From Clostridiales bacterium (GTDB lineage: Bacteria; Bacillota; Clostridia; Lachnospirales; Lachnospiraceae), in contig JAHZAT010000008.1 in NCBI GenBank assembly GCA_019423795.1, forward strand, positions 1 to 48,266: a stretch of DNA of 48,266 nucleotides, written 5' to 3'. Below, piece by piece: positions 35,165 to 44,268 of the stretch. A program made the translations under genes and the position numbers. The first letter of the stretch is position 1, and each line of letters opens with the position of its first letter. Below the pieces are notes generated by a model that saw nothing but the letters and a program-made list of their open reading frames with translations, had not been told where the DNA came from and did no database searches.

Positions 35165-36754
35165 ATGAAGTTAATGTTTATCGGAGCGGATCATGAAGTG
35201 ACCGGAAGTTGCCATTATGTGGAAGCTTGCGGCAAAAGATTTATTGTTGACTATGGAATGGAACAAGGGTTAAATGTATACGAGAATGTTGATCTTCCAG
35301 TGAATGCAGGAAATCTTGATTTTATCCTGCTGACACATGCACATATCGATCATTCAGGACTGATCCCGCTGTTGTATGCAAAAGGGTTCAGAGGAAAGAT
35401 CTATGCGACAAGAGCAACAACCGATCTATGTGAGATCATGTTGCAAGACAGTGCACACATTCAGGAATTTGAAGCGGAGTGGAAGAACAGGAAAGCAAGG
35501 CGATCTGGAAAACCAGAAGTTGTACCAATCTATACGATGGATGATGCGATCAATGTCATGCAGTATTTCGTGCCATGCCCATATGGCAGACAGATTGAAG
35601 TTGCTGACGGCATTACGATCAAATTTACAGATATCGGACATCTGTTAGGATCTTCCAGCATTGAAGTATGGTTAAGGGAAGCAGATGTGGAAAAGAAACT
35701 GGTATTCTCTGGAGATATCGGAAACTTTAACCAGCCATTGATCAAAGATCCGAGCTATACGAGAGAAGCAGATTATGTTATTATGGAATCTACGTATGGT
35801 GACCGTTATCATGGAAAACATCAGGATTATGTGACAGAACTGACCAATGTGATCCAGAGAACCTTTGACCGAGGCGGGAATGTCGTGATCCCATCATTTG
35901 CAGTTGGAAGAACACAGGAGCTGTTATATTATATCCGTCAGATCAAGGCGGAAGATAGGATCAAGAATCATGGAGATTTCAAAGTTGTTGTAGACAGCCC
36001 ATTGGCAGTGGAAGCGACGAAGATCTTTAATATGAACATCGATGAAACATATGATGAGGAAGCTATGGAATTAGTGAAACAAGGAATTAATCCGATTACA
36101 TTTTCCAATCTTCATTTATCCATTACGACAGAAGAATCAAAGGAGATCAACTTTGAAACAGAACCGATGGTGATCATTTCAGCATCCGGAATGTGTGAAG
36201 CTGGACGAATCAGACACCATTTAAAACATAACCTGTGGAGATCAGAGAATACGATCATATTTGTAGGATATCAGGCATATGGAACTCTGGGAAGATCACT
36301 GATCGAAGGAGCCAAAGAAGTAAAACTGTTTGGTGAGGCAATCAAAGTGGCAGCAGATATCGTACAATTAGAAGGTTTAAGCGGACATGCAGACAAGAAC
36401 GGGTTATTAAAATGGGTCAATAGTTTCGAGAAGAAACCAGAAGAAGTATTTGTAGTTCATGGAGAAGATGCGGTCTGTGAAGCATTTACATCATGCTTAA
36501 AAGATGAATACAAATTCAAAGCCAGAGCACCATACAGCGGAGATGTGTTTGACCTTATTGCAGGCGAATGGACTGAATGGGGATCAAGAGAACGCATCCA
36601 GAAGAAACCAAAACAGAGCAGTGCTTATATCAGACTTCTTACAGCCAGCGAGCGTTTGAAATCTGTAATTGAGCACAATGAGGGTGGAACGAACAAAGAC
36701 CTGGGAAAATTTGCTGATCAGATCATCGCCCTTTGTGACAAGTGGGAAAGGTAA
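35165..36754 (+). CDS. Beta-CASP metallo-beta-lactamase RNA-processing hydrolase
   Basis: A 529-residue MBL-fold protein of the CPSF/beta-CASP group, predicted to cut RNA as an endo- or exonuclease with zinc. Metal motif 2 is T-H-A-H-I-D-H-S-G (about residues 57-65). G-H-L-L-G-S-S and S-G-D-I-G-N follow. The beta-CASP insert shows I-P-S-F-A-V-G-R-T-Q-E and V-D-S-P-L-A. S-A-S-G-M-C-E-A-G-R-I-R-H-H and G-L-S-G-H-A-D complete the site. It has no membrane segment. AGGAGG precedes the ATG. rluF begins 2 nt after its stop. Confidence 0.92.
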   Translation: MKLMFIGADHEVTGSCHYVEACGKRFIVDYGMEQGLNVYENVDLPVNAGNLDFILLTHAHIDHSGLIPLLYAKGFRGKIYATRATTDLCEIMLQDSAHIQEFEAEWKNRKARRSGKPEVVPIYTMDDAINVMQYFVPCPYGRQIEVADGITIKFTDIGHLLGSSSIEVWLREADVEKKLVFSGDIGNFNQPLIKDPSYTREADYVIMESTYGDRYHGKHQDYVTELTNVIQRTFDRGGNVVIPSFAVGRTQELLYYIRQIKAEDRIKNHGDFKVVVDSPLAVEATKIFNMNIDETYDEEAMELVKQGINPITFSNLHLSITTEESKEINFETEPMVIISASGMCEAGRIRHHLKHNLWRSENTIIFVGYQAYGTLGRSLIEGAKEVKLFGEAIKVAADIVQLEGLSGHADKNGLLKWVNSFEKKPEEVFVVHGEDAVCEAFTSCLKDEYKFKARAPYSGDVFDLIAGEWTEWGSRERIQKKPKQSSAYIRLLTASERLKSVIEHNEGGTNKDLGKFADQIIALCDKWER

Positions 36755-36756
36755 CA

Positions 36757-37491
36757 ATGCAAGAGACAAAACGTAAAACAGAAGATGCAGTGCGTATAAA
36801 TAAATATTTAAGTCAGGCAGGAATCTGCTCCAGAAGACAGGCAGATACTTATGTTGAAGAAGGCAGAGTAGAAGTCGATGGAGAAATTGCAGTAAGCGGA
36901 ACCAAAGTACTTCCGGGGCAGAGCGTGACATTTGATGGAAAGCCGGTAAAGATTCAGGAAGATCTGATCTTTCTGGCTTTTCATAAGCCAAGAGGAATTG
37001 TATGCACAGCAAGCAAAGAAGAGAAAGATAATATTATCGACTATATTAACTATCCAACAAGGATCTATCCTGTAGGACGATTAGATAAGGATTCTCAAGG
37101 ATTAATCCTGCTTACCAATGATGGTGAAGCAGCCAATCAGATCATGAAAGCAAGAAATTATCATGAAAAAGAATACGAAGTAACAGTGAATAAACGAATT
37201 ACGAATGAATTCATTCATGATATGAGGAATCCAGTACCATTAGATGAGATTAATGCAGTAACAAGAAGATGCAAAGTTATAAAAGAAGGACCAAACGAGT
37301 TCAGGATCATCTTGACACAGGGATTAAACCGGCAGATCCGAAGAATGTGTGAACATTTTGGATACCGTGTGACAAAACTTAAGAGAGTCCGTGTTATGAA
37401 CATTAAACTCGGCGATCTGAAAGAAGGAAGATATCGAAAATTAACTCCGGATGAATTACGAGAGTTAAAGAAGGAGCTAAAAAGTGAATGA
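36757..37491 (+). CDS. rluF: 23S rRNA pseudouridine synthase RluF
   Basis: A 244-residue pseudouridine synthase of the RsuA/RluB/RluF family. An S4-type RNA-binding domain (I-N-K-Y-L-S-Q-A-G-I-C-S-R-R) comes first. The catalytic motif G-R-L-D-K-D-S-Q-G-L with its Asp follows, then G-L-N-R-Q-I-R-R-M-C-E-H-F-G-Y. Residues around these motifs closely follow E. coli RluF, which modifies U2604 of 23S rRNA, though without the long basic tail. GTG at 36742 would overlap the upstream gene; ATG at 36757 with GGGAAAGG before it is preferred. It overlaps ligA by 8 nt. Confidence 0.88.
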   Translation: MQETKRKTEDAVRINKYLSQAGICSRRQADTYVEEGRVEVDGEIAVSGTKVLPGQSVTFDGKPVKIQEDLIFLAFHKPRGIVCTASKEEKDNIIDYINYPTRIYPVGRLDKDSQGLILLTNDGEAANQIMKARNYHEKEYEVTVNKRITNEFIHDMRNPVPLDEINAVTRRCKVIKEGPNEFRIILTQGLNRQIRRMCEHFGYRVTKLKRVRVMNIKLGDLKEGRYRKLTPDELRELKKELKSE

Positions 37492-39439
37492 TTTAGACAG
37501 AATGAAAGAACTCATTCATACACTAAATGAAGCAGGGAAAGCTTATTACCAGCAGAATAAAGAAGTTATGAGCAACCTCGAATACGATAAGATGTATGAT
37601 GAACTTTTAGAACTAGAGAAAAAGACGAACACTGTTTTATCAAACAGCCCAACGATCCATGTAGGGTATGAATTGATGACAGTATTGGAAAAAGAAGCAC
37701 ATCCATCTCCGATGTTATCATTAGACAAGACAAAGGAGCCAGATCAGCTGGCAACATGGCTGAACGGCCAGGAAGGAATCCTGTCATGGAAACTCGATGG
37801 TTTAACGATCGTTCTGACCTATGAACATGGAAAACTCCTCAAAGCCGTGACCCGTGGAAATGGGGAAGTTGGAGAAGTTGTAACAAACAACGCAAGGGTT
37901 TTTGAAAATGTTCCAAGACGTATTGCATATCAGGGAACATTGGTCATTCGTGGAGAAGCGATCATACCATATTCAGATTTCTATAAGATGAACGAAGAAA
38001 TCGAAGATGTTGACAGTCAGTATAAGAACCCAAGAAACTTATGCAGTGGTTCCGTCAGACAGTTAAACAATGAGATCACAGCCAAACGCCACGTTCATTT
38101 CTATGCGTTCAGTGTCAGTGATGTTGAAGGTATGGATTTTGATAATTCCTTCGAGAAGAAATTAGACTGGGTAGCAAGCCTTGGATTTGATGTGGTAGAA
38201 CATATCAGAGTCACAGAAGATACGATCCGAGGTGAGATTGAGAAGTTCTCAAAGAAGATCGAACAATTTGATCTGCCATCAGATGGACTGGTATTAGTCT
38301 ATGATGATCTTGCATATGGAAAAAGTCTTGGAAGAACAGCCAAATTCCCAAGAGATTCCATCGCATTTAAATGGGCAGATGAGACAGCGGAGACAACATT
38401 AACTGAGATTGAATGGAGCCCATCAAGAACCGGACTGATCAATCCAGTGGCAATTTTTGAACCAGTAGAATTAGAAGGAACGACTGTCAGCAGAGCCAGT
38501 CTCCACAACATTAGTGTGATGGAAGAACTGCAGTTAGGAATCGGCGATGAGATCGTTGTATACAAAGCTAATATGATCATTCCACAGCTTGCAGAGAATA
38601 AAACAAAGAGCGGCAATATAGAGATTCCGCATACTTGTCCTGCGTGCGGTGGTGAGACAAAGATCGAAGATGAAAATGGAATCAGAACCCTAGTCTGCAC
38701 CAACGAATTTTGCAGTGCAAAGAAGATCAAATCATTCTCGCATTTTGTATCAAGAGATGCAATGAATGTTGATGGACTATCCGAAGCAACATTACAGAAG
38801 ATGATCGATGTTGGACTATTAAATGAAATTTATGATCTCTTCACTTTAAAAGATCACAAAGAAGAGATTCTGGAATTAGAAGGATTTGGGGAAAAATCCT
38901 ACCAAAATCTGATCAATGCGATCAATGATTCCAAACAGCCTGCATTGGCAAATTTTATTTATAGTCTGGGAATTCCGAATGTAGGACTTTCCAATGCAAA
39001 ATTGATCTGCAAACATTTTAAAGAAGATTTCAATGCGATCAGAGAAGCCGATGCAGAGGATTTTATTGCGATCGATCAGATTGGACCGATGATCGCAGAA
39101 GCTATGGTATCATATTTTCATACACCACATAATCAGAAGATCTTAGAACAACTGTTACAATATGTGCAGTTTGAGAAGAAAGAAGAAAGTAAGACAGAAC
39201 AGATCTTAGAAGGAAAAACATTTGTTGTGACAGGATCACTTGATCATTTTGATAATAGAAAACAACTAAAGGAAGAGATTGAGCAGATGGGAGGCAAGGT
39301 CACAGGATCAGTGTCAAAGAAAACAGACTATCTGATCAACAATGACAAAATGTCGCAGTCATCAAAGAATAAGAAAGCGATGGAATTAAACATTCCAATA
39401 CTGAGCGAAGAAGATTTCCTTAATCTGATCGGACGATAA
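37484..39439 (+). CDS. ligA: NAD-dependent DNA ligase LigA
   Basis: A 651-residue ligase sealing nicks in replication and repair. The adenylated lysine is K103 in K-L-D-G. Other parts in order: the Ia domain with Y-Y and L-E-Y-D, R-G-N-G in the nucleotidyl domain, the OB fold, a Cys4 zinc finger (C-P-A-C, C-T-N-E-F-C), helix-hairpin-helix repeats, and a C-terminal BRCT domain (about 572-650). It is slightly shorter than the usual 660-680 residues, and the Ia motif (M-S-N-L-E-Y-D) deviates from the common S-D-x-E-Y-D. The start is GTG at 37484 (AAGGAG, 7 nt). Confidence 0.95.
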   Translation: MNDLDRMKELIHTLNEAGKAYYQQNKEVMSNLEYDKMYDELLELEKKTNTVLSNSPTIHVGYELMTVLEKEAHPSPMLSLDKTKEPDQLATWLNGQEGILSWKLDGLTIVLTYEHGKLLKAVTRGNGEVGEVVTNNARVFENVPRRIAYQGTLVIRGEAIIPYSDFYKMNEEIEDVDSQYKNPRNLCSGSVRQLNNEITAKRHVHFYAFSVSDVEGMDFDNSFEKKLDWVASLGFDVVEHIRVTEDTIRGEIEKFSKKIEQFDLPSDGLVLVYDDLAYGKSLGRTAKFPRDSIAFKWADETAETTLTEIEWSPSRTGLINPVAIFEPVELEGTTVSRASLHNISVMEELQLGIGDEIVVYKANMIIPQLAENKTKSGNIEIPHTCPACGGETKIEDENGIRTLVCTNEFCSAKKIKSFSHFVSRDAMNVDGLSEATLQKMIDVGLLNEIYDLFTLKDHKEEILELEGFGEKSYQNLINAINDSKQPALANFIYSLGIPNVGLSNAKLICKHFKEDFNAIREADAEDFIAIDQIGPMIAEAMVSYFHTPHNQKILEQLLQYVQFEKKEESKTEQILEGKTFVVTGSLDHFDNRKQLKEEIEQMGGKVTGSVSKKTDYLINNDKMSQSSKNKKAMELNIPILSEEDFLNLIGR

Positions 39440-39449
39440 TAAATATAGA

Positions 39450-39478
39450 TTGCATAAAAAATGCAAGAGTTTTATAAT
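39450..39478 (+). promoter_or_regulatory. Promoter of metA
   Basis: TTGCAT (39450-39455), 17-nt spacer, TATAAT (39473-39478). It sits in the ligA-metA gap, 69 nt upstream of the metA ATG. TTGCAT is also the left arm of an inverted repeat (39450-39466). Confidence 0.75.
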
Positions 39479-39484
39479 AAATAT

Positions 39485-39506
39485 CTGACAGGAAAAATGC
39501 TGTCAG
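39485..39506 (+). promoter_or_regulatory. Leader hairpin of metA
   Basis: CTGACAG (39485-39491) pairs with CTGTCAG (39500-39506) just inside the predicted transcript. No SAM riboswitch or T-box consensus is recognised. Possible mRNA-stability or regulatory element. Confidence 0.4.
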
Positions 39507-39547
39507 CTTAAAAAGCAATCGAAAAAAAGAGAAGGAGATTTGATAAA

Positions 39548-40465
39548 ATGCCAATTCGAATAGACAACGATCTGCCGGCGAAGGCAGCCTTAGAAGAAGA
39601 AAATGTATTTGTGATGGATAAAGAAAGGGCATGTACACAGGATATCAGGCCTTTAAAGATTGCAATTTTAAATCTGATGCCAAACAAATTAGACACAGAA
39701 CTTCATTTGCTGAGAAGTTTATCAAATACACCATTACAGTTAGATATCACATTTTTACAGACAGAATCTTATGTTCCGACTCATGTATCAGAGTCACATA
39801 TGGAGAAATTTTATAATTATTTCTCAGAGATCAAAGACAAACGTTTTGACGGACTGATCATTACAGGAGCACCAGTAGAGTTAAAAGAATTTGAAGAAGT
39901 TGATTACTGGGATGAAGTTGTTGAGATCATGGAATGGTCCAAGACACATGTCACATCAACTTTGTATATCTGCTGGGCAGCACAAGCAGGACTTTATTAT
40001 CACTATGGGATCAAGAAACATATCTTGAATAAGAAGATTTCAGGTGTTTATGAACACCATCCATTACATAATAAACTTCCTATTATTCGAGGATTTGATG
40101 ATAAGTTCTACGTGCCACACTCTAGAAATACAGGAGTTGACGGAGAAGCGATCCGCAAGAATAAAGAATTAACGATCGTAGCAGAATCAGATGAGACAGG
40201 ACCATACATTATTTTGAATTCCACAGGAAGTCAGGTATTTGTCACAGGACATCCAGAATATGATGTGATGTCACTGCATTATGAATATGTAAGGGATGTG
40301 AAACGAGGACTGAATCCAGATATACCAAAGAATTATTACAAAGATGATGATCCAACGAAGAAACCAGTGAAGTCATGGAGATGTCATGCAAATGCTATGT
40401 ATTATAACTGGCTGAATTATTATGTATATCAGGTGACACCATACGATCTGGAAAAAGACAAATAA
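39548..40465 (+). CDS. metA: Homoserine O-acetyltransferase (MetA family)
   Basis: A 305-residue enzyme activating homoserine for methionine synthesis. The nucleophile is C142 (Y-I-C-W-A-A-Q-A), with the later E-H-H-P and T-G-H-P-E-Y-D segments supplying other active-site residues. Residue 111 is Glu (G-A-P-V-E-L); in this family Glu at 111 goes with acetyl-CoA and Gly with succinyl-CoA, so acetyl transfer is predicted. Length is typical. AGGAG lies upstream of the ATG. The gene has its own promoter and terminator, a single-gene unit. Confidence 0.94.
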   Translation: MPIRIDNDLPAKAALEEENVFVMDKERACTQDIRPLKIAILNLMPNKLDTELHLLRSLSNTPLQLDITFLQTESYVPTHVSESHMEKFYNYFSEIKDKRFDGLIITGAPVELKEFEEVDYWDEVVEIMEWSKTHVTSTLYICWAAQAGLYYHYGIKKHILNKKISGVYEHHPLHNKLPIIRGFDDKFYVPHSRNTGVDGEAIRKNKELTIVAESDETGPYIILNSTGSQVFVTGHPEYDVMSLHYEYVRDVKRGLNPDIPKNYYKDDDPTKKPVKSWRCHANAMYYNWLNYYVYQVTPYDLEKDK

Positions 40466-40469
40466 AACA

Positions 40470-40501
40470 AAGGTTGCTGTACAAAGTATGGCAGCCTTTT
40501 T
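40470..40501 (+). terminator. Terminator after metA
   Basis: A 13-bp stem with G-U pairs (40470-40482 with 40486-40498), AAA loop, T run to 40501. Confidence 0.85.
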
Positions 40502-40546
40502 GAAATAATGATACAGCATGTATATGGAGAAAAGAAAGGAAAACAA

Positions 40547-41341
40547 ATGATCAAACTAATCGCAACAGACATTGATGGAACATTAGTGGCAGATGGGACA
40601 CTGGATCTGAATCCGGAATATTATGACGTGATCAAAGAACTGAAACGAAGGGGAACGATCGTGTTAGCGGCAAGCGGCCGTCAGAGAGCAAGTATCGAGA
40701 AAGTATTCACGCCAGTACTTGATGACATCAGTTTTATTTCAGAAAATGGAACTTGTATTCATTCCAAAGATTATCAATATGTAGATGTGATCGACCCAGA
40801 GATCGTAAGAACTTATATTGAAGAAGCAAGACAGTTCCCAGGATGTGAGATTGCGATCAATAAAGATAACATGACATATATGGAGAATATCGGGATTTAC
40901 CAGCATCTGGTCGGAGACTATGGCTACAGAGGTGATCTCGTAGATGATGTTTTAGGGAATCCAGAAGGTGTATGTAAGATGAGTATTTTTCATCACAATT
41001 GCGCCGAAGATGTAGTTGGGGATGAGTTCATCAAACGATGGGGCAAGAAGATGAATGTTGTAGTATCCGGAAAATGCTGGGTTGATTGCGCCAACAAAGG
41101 TGCGAACAAAGGAAGTGCCTTAAGACATTTTCAGGAAGAATACGGAATCACACCAGATGAAACACTGGCATTTGGAGATAATTTAAATGATATCGAGATG
41201 TTAAAACGTGCAAGTCACAGTTTTGCAGTGGAGAATGCCAGAGATGAAGTAAAAGAAGCAGCGAATTTTGTAGCACCATCTTACAAAGAAGATGGAGTAC
41301 TTCAGGTATTGAAAGCAGTACTGAGTGGTGAATTATGCTAA
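40547..41341 (+). CDS. Cof-type HAD-IIB family hydrolase
   Basis: A 264-residue sugar-phosphatase-like HAD enzyme. Motif I D-I-D-G-T-L-V lies near the N terminus, motif II is A-A-S-G-R-Q, motif III is N-K-G-A-N-K-G-S-A-L, and motif IV is F-G-D-N-L-N-D-I-E-M-L. The cap is type IIB. The substrate is unknown. An ATG at 40508 is possible, but AAAGGA at 40535-40540 favours 40547, which also begins with the family-typical M-I-K-L-I-A-T-D. Its last codons overlap folC by 7 nt. It is a paralogue of the HAD gene downstream of recJ. Confidence 0.93.
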   Translation: MIKLIATDIDGTLVADGTLDLNPEYYDVIKELKRRGTIVLAASGRQRASIEKVFTPVLDDISFISENGTCIHSKDYQYVDVIDPEIVRTYIEEARQFPGCEIAINKDNMTYMENIGIYQHLVGDYGYRGDLVDDVLGNPEGVCKMSIFHHNCAEDVVGDEFIKRWGKKMNVVVSGKCWVDCANKGANKGSALRHFQEEYGITPDETLAFGDNLNDIEMLKRASHSFAVENARDEVKEAANFVAPSYKEDGVLQVLKAVLSGELC

Positions 41342-42600
41342 CAGAAGAAATGACCATGACTTATGAAGAGTCTGTAAAATATTTATACAAAATCGCAGGA
41401 TTCGCCACAAAATCTTCTCTCGAAGATATAAAATACTTTTTAGAACGATTGGGAAATCCTCAAAAAGAGCTGCATATGATCCATGTAGCAGGGACGAATG
41501 GAAAAGGATCCGTCTGTGCATTTTTAGAAGCACTCCTTACCCAGCATGGAAAGAAGACAGCTTCCTTTACCTCGCCACATGTTGTGAAGATCAATGAACG
41601 AATCAAGCTGTGTGCGAAAGAGATCAGTGATGAACGATTTGCATCAGCTGCGGTGAAGGTAAGACATGCCATTGAAACTGGAATAACAGAAGGAAAGAAC
41701 AGCCCATCATTTTTTGAGGCAGTATTTCTGATGGCGATGGTGATCTTTCAGGAAGAACAACCAGATATCTGTATGATCGAGACAGGAATGGGTGGAAGAT
41801 ATGATGCTACCAATGTTATCTGTCCGAAGGTCAGTGTGATTACTTCAATCAGCGAAGATCATATGGAATTTCTGGGACAAACATTGGAAGAGATCGCAAC
41901 ACACAAAGCAGGGATCATTAAGCCAGGAATTCCAGTTGTGACAATAGAACAGGAACCCAAGGTAAAAGAAATCCTTTCTGAAGAAGCAAGGCAGAAAAAA
42001 TCACGAATTTATGACATTTCTGAAGATAATCTTAATTTTAAAGAAAAAGCAGGAAAATATATTGATTTTTTAAATGCCAATGCGTATGATAAGGAAAGAG
42101 ATGTGCGGACCAACATTGCAGGAGAATTTCAGAAGTCCAATCTTGCAGCAGCATTGCAGACAGCAGAACTTATCTGTGGACGACTCGATGAAGATAAGAT
42201 CTATGAAGCACTGAGCCAGATCAGGATCAGCGGAAGGATGGAAGAGATCGCACCAGGGATCATTGTGGATGTATCGCACAATATCCAAGGAATGCAAGGA
42301 TTTGTACAGACTGTGGAGGCAAACTACCATGGAATGAAGAAGCGGATCTTATTTGCAGCATCTCATCAGAATGAAGAAGAATACATGAAGAACATTCTGA
42401 AGACAATTCCAGAGATTGAAGCCTTTTATACAGTGGGGATTCATAAGAGAAGAATCGATGAAGCAGAATTTCAGGATGCTTTTCGTAAGATGATAGACAG
42501 GAATCAGGAAACAACGGTATGCTTTGTTGTCGGATCTTTTTATCTGGCAGGCATGGCCAAAGAGTTTATAAATCAGGAGGAAGAGAATGTTAGACTTTAA
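41335..42600 (+). CDS. folC: Folylpolyglutamate/dihydrofolate synthase
   Basis: A 421-residue Mur-ligase-family enzyme adding glutamate to folates (and possibly making dihydrofolate). The P-loop is G-T-N-G-K-G-S (about 50-56), followed by T-S-P-H-V-V-K-I-N-E-R, E-T-G-M-G-G-R-Y-D-A-T-N, and I-S-E-D-H-M-E-F-L-G with K-A-G-I-I-K. The start is uncertain: 41335 overlaps the HAD gene, and in-frame ATGs at 41350 and 41356 fit the usual M-T-Y-E-E family start; none has a strong ribosome site. Its end overlaps the TPR gene by 14 nt. Confidence 0.93.
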   Translation: MLTEEMTMTYEESVKYLYKIAGFATKSSLEDIKYFLERLGNPQKELHMIHVAGTNGKGSVCAFLEALLTQHGKKTASFTSPHVVKINERIKLCAKEISDERFASAAVKVRHAIETGITEGKNSPSFFEAVFLMAMVIFQEEQPDICMIETGMGGRYDATNVICPKVSVITSISEDHMEFLGQTLEEIATHKAGIIKPGIPVVTIEQEPKVKEILSEEARQKKSRIYDISEDNLNFKEKAGKYIDFLNANAYDKERDVRTNIAGEFQKSNLAAALQTAELICGRLDEDKIYEALSQIRISGRMEEIAPGIIVDVSHNIQGMQGFVQTVEANYHGMKKRILFAASHQNEEEYMKNILKTIPEIEAFYTVGIHKRRIDEAEFQDAFRKMIDRNQETTVCFVVGSFYLAGMAKEFINQEEENVRL

Positions 42601-43786
42601 CGAAGAATTAGCCAAGTTTCAACCATGTGCAGATTTGGAAGAAGCGGAAGAGAATATATATGGGAAAGAATTAGAAGAGATCAAGAAGAATAAGACAGAA
42701 TTATATAAAGCCAACCAGATGATCAAGAAATACAATCAGGCATTAAACTACGCCAAGCAAGGGAATGATGACCTTGCGATGTTACAGTTAAAGAATGTTG
42801 TGGCAGCTATTCCTAATTTTGTAGATGCATATCTTTTAATGGCATTATTATCCATCAAGGGAGAGAATTATGATAATGCAAGAACATTCCTTGATACGAT
42901 CTTAAAGATCGATCCAAACAACGAATCAGCAGTGGAATATGGCAAAGAATTTGAGACAAAAGTAGTCGAAGAAGAGCCACAGACAACTGAGCCAGAGAAG
43001 AAAGACAAGAAGAAAAAAGAGAAGAAAAAAGTTGTGAGCCAGCCAGAAGAACCAAAGAAAAAGAAGAATCCATTTAATATTTCTTCAATTCAGGAAAACG
43101 AAGCTGGAAAGAGCCCGATGTTTTACATGGTAACAGGAATTGTGATCGGTGTGATCGTGGCAGCAGTTTTGATCTATCCAACAGTACGTGCAAGCTTCAG
43201 TCATAAGAACTCTACACAGGTAGAAGATTATAAAGAACAGATCCTTGCCAAAGACACACAGTTGAAAGCAAGCGAGAAGAAAGTTAAAGAAGCAAAGGCA
43301 GCACAGAAGAAAGCAGAAGATGAATTAGATGAGTACATTGGAACAAGCAAGAAAGACGGTGTCTATGATCTACTGTTAAGTGCCTTACAGAAATACAGCG
43401 ATCGTGATTATACAGGATCTGCAGATGCGTTATTAGATATTGACAGTAAGAAACTAACAACAAAGAATATGAAAGCAATCTACAAAGATCTGACAGCAAA
43501 GGTATATCCAAGTGCAGGAACTGGATTATACAGCAAAGGAAAGAATGCATACTGGGCAAAAGACTACAAGACAGCGATCTCTTATTTAACGAAAGCGATC
43601 AAAGTCAGCGATACAAACCGTTATGCATATGATTACCTTGCCAAAGCTTATGAAGGTGCTTCCGATCAGAAGAATGCGAAGAAGACATATCAGACGATCA
43701 TCGAAAAGTTCCCAGGAACATCTCAGGCAATCAATGCGAAGAGTCGAATTGATGCAATGGGTAAAAAGAGTGCCAAAAGTTTATAA
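42587..43786 (+). CDS. TPR-repeat protein with one membrane helix
   Basis: A 399-residue protein. N-terminal TPR-like helices (about 45-125) are cytosolic. A Lys/Glu-rich linker, a membrane helix (about 181-201), a coiled coil (about 215-250) and a second TPR region (about 310-390) follow, the latter probably outside the cell. Scaffold or envelope function is plausible but unproven. GGAGGAAGAG precedes the ATG at 42587 inside folC. It lies upstream of the spoIIA operon but is separated from it by a terminator. Confidence 0.8.
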   Translation: MLDFNEELAKFQPCADLEEAEENIYGKELEEIKKNKTELYKANQMIKKYNQALNYAKQGNDDLAMLQLKNVVAAIPNFVDAYLLMALLSIKGENYDNARTFLDTILKIDPNNESAVEYGKEFETKVVEEEPQTTEPEKKDKKKKEKKKVVSQPEEPKKKKNPFNISSIQENEAGKSPMFYMVTGIVIGVIVAAVLIYPTVRASFSHKNSTQVEDYKEQILAKDTQLKASEKKVKEAKAAQKKAEDELDEYIGTSKKDGVYDLLLSALQKYSDRDYTGSADALLDIDSKKLTTKNMKAIYKDLTAKVYPSAGTGLYSKGKNAYWAKDYKTAISYLTKAIKVSDTNRYAYDYLAKAYEGASDQKNAKKTYQTIIEKFPGTSQAINAKSRIDAMGKKSAKSL

Positions 43787-43831
43787 TTAATATTACACAG
43801 AATACAAGTTTATAAACAAAAGATAAAGGAA

Positions 43832-43870
43832 GAAGAACAAGCGAAAGTTTGAACTTCTTTCTTTTTTATT
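43832..43870 (+). terminator. Terminator before the spoIIA operon
   Basis: GAAGAACAAGC pairs with GTTTGAACTTC (2x2 internal loop) around a GAAA tetraloop, followed by TTTCTTTTTT. The rest of the 43787-43943 gap shows no promoter I can name; a sigma-H site is expected for this operon but I cannot place it. Confidence 0.75.
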
Positions 43871-43943
43871 TCCTATCAGAAAATTCAAGATGATCTTGGA
43901 AAGGAACGTATCATAGCAAAGAGCAGGAAGGAGCGATCAGAAT

Positions 43944-44249
43944 ATGGCAACAGAATACAAGATAGAAAACAGGGTTTTATATATTTATCTGGATGGTGAT
44001 CTAGATCATCACTTAGCGAAGAAAGTAAAACATAAATGCGATATCATTTTAAAATCATATCCGATCAAAGATATTGAGTTTGATTTTAAAAATTCAGGAT
44101 TTATCGATAGTTCAGGGATTGGAGTGATCTTAGGAAGATATCGTCAGGTACAGGCGATGGGAGGAACGGTGAAAGTCAGCAATATGAGTGCATCAGTAAG
44201 AAAGATCATTCATATGGCAGGATTGCATCAACTGATAGAAGAAATATAG
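43944..44249 (+). CDS. spoIIAA: Anti-sigma F factor antagonist SpoIIAA
   Basis: A 101-residue STAS-domain protein of the forespore sigma-F switch. Unphosphorylated SpoIIAA binds SpoIIAB and frees sigma-F. The regulated serine lies in F-I-D-S-S-G-I-G (S56/S57), followed by V-I-L-G-R-Y and the C-terminal helix. Length and operon position match Bacillus and Clostridium orthologues. GAAGGAG precedes the ATG. First gene of a three-gene sporulation operon. Confidence 0.95.
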   Translation: MATEYKIENRVLYIYLDGDLDHHLAKKVKHKCDIILKSYPIKDIEFDFKNSGFIDSSGIGVILGRYRQVQAMGGTVKVSNMSASVRKIIHMAGLHQLIEEI

Positions 44250-44268
44250 AGAAATGGGAGGATAAGAA

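Noticed and set aside
39440..39547. SAM riboswitch or T-box upstream of metA
   Set aside because: The leader is only about 65 nt and lacks the conserved core; only a simple hairpin is seen.
43871..43943. Sigma-H promoter before spoIIAA
   Set aside because: AAAGGAAC at about 43900 resembles a -35, but no GAAT-type -10 lies at the right distance.
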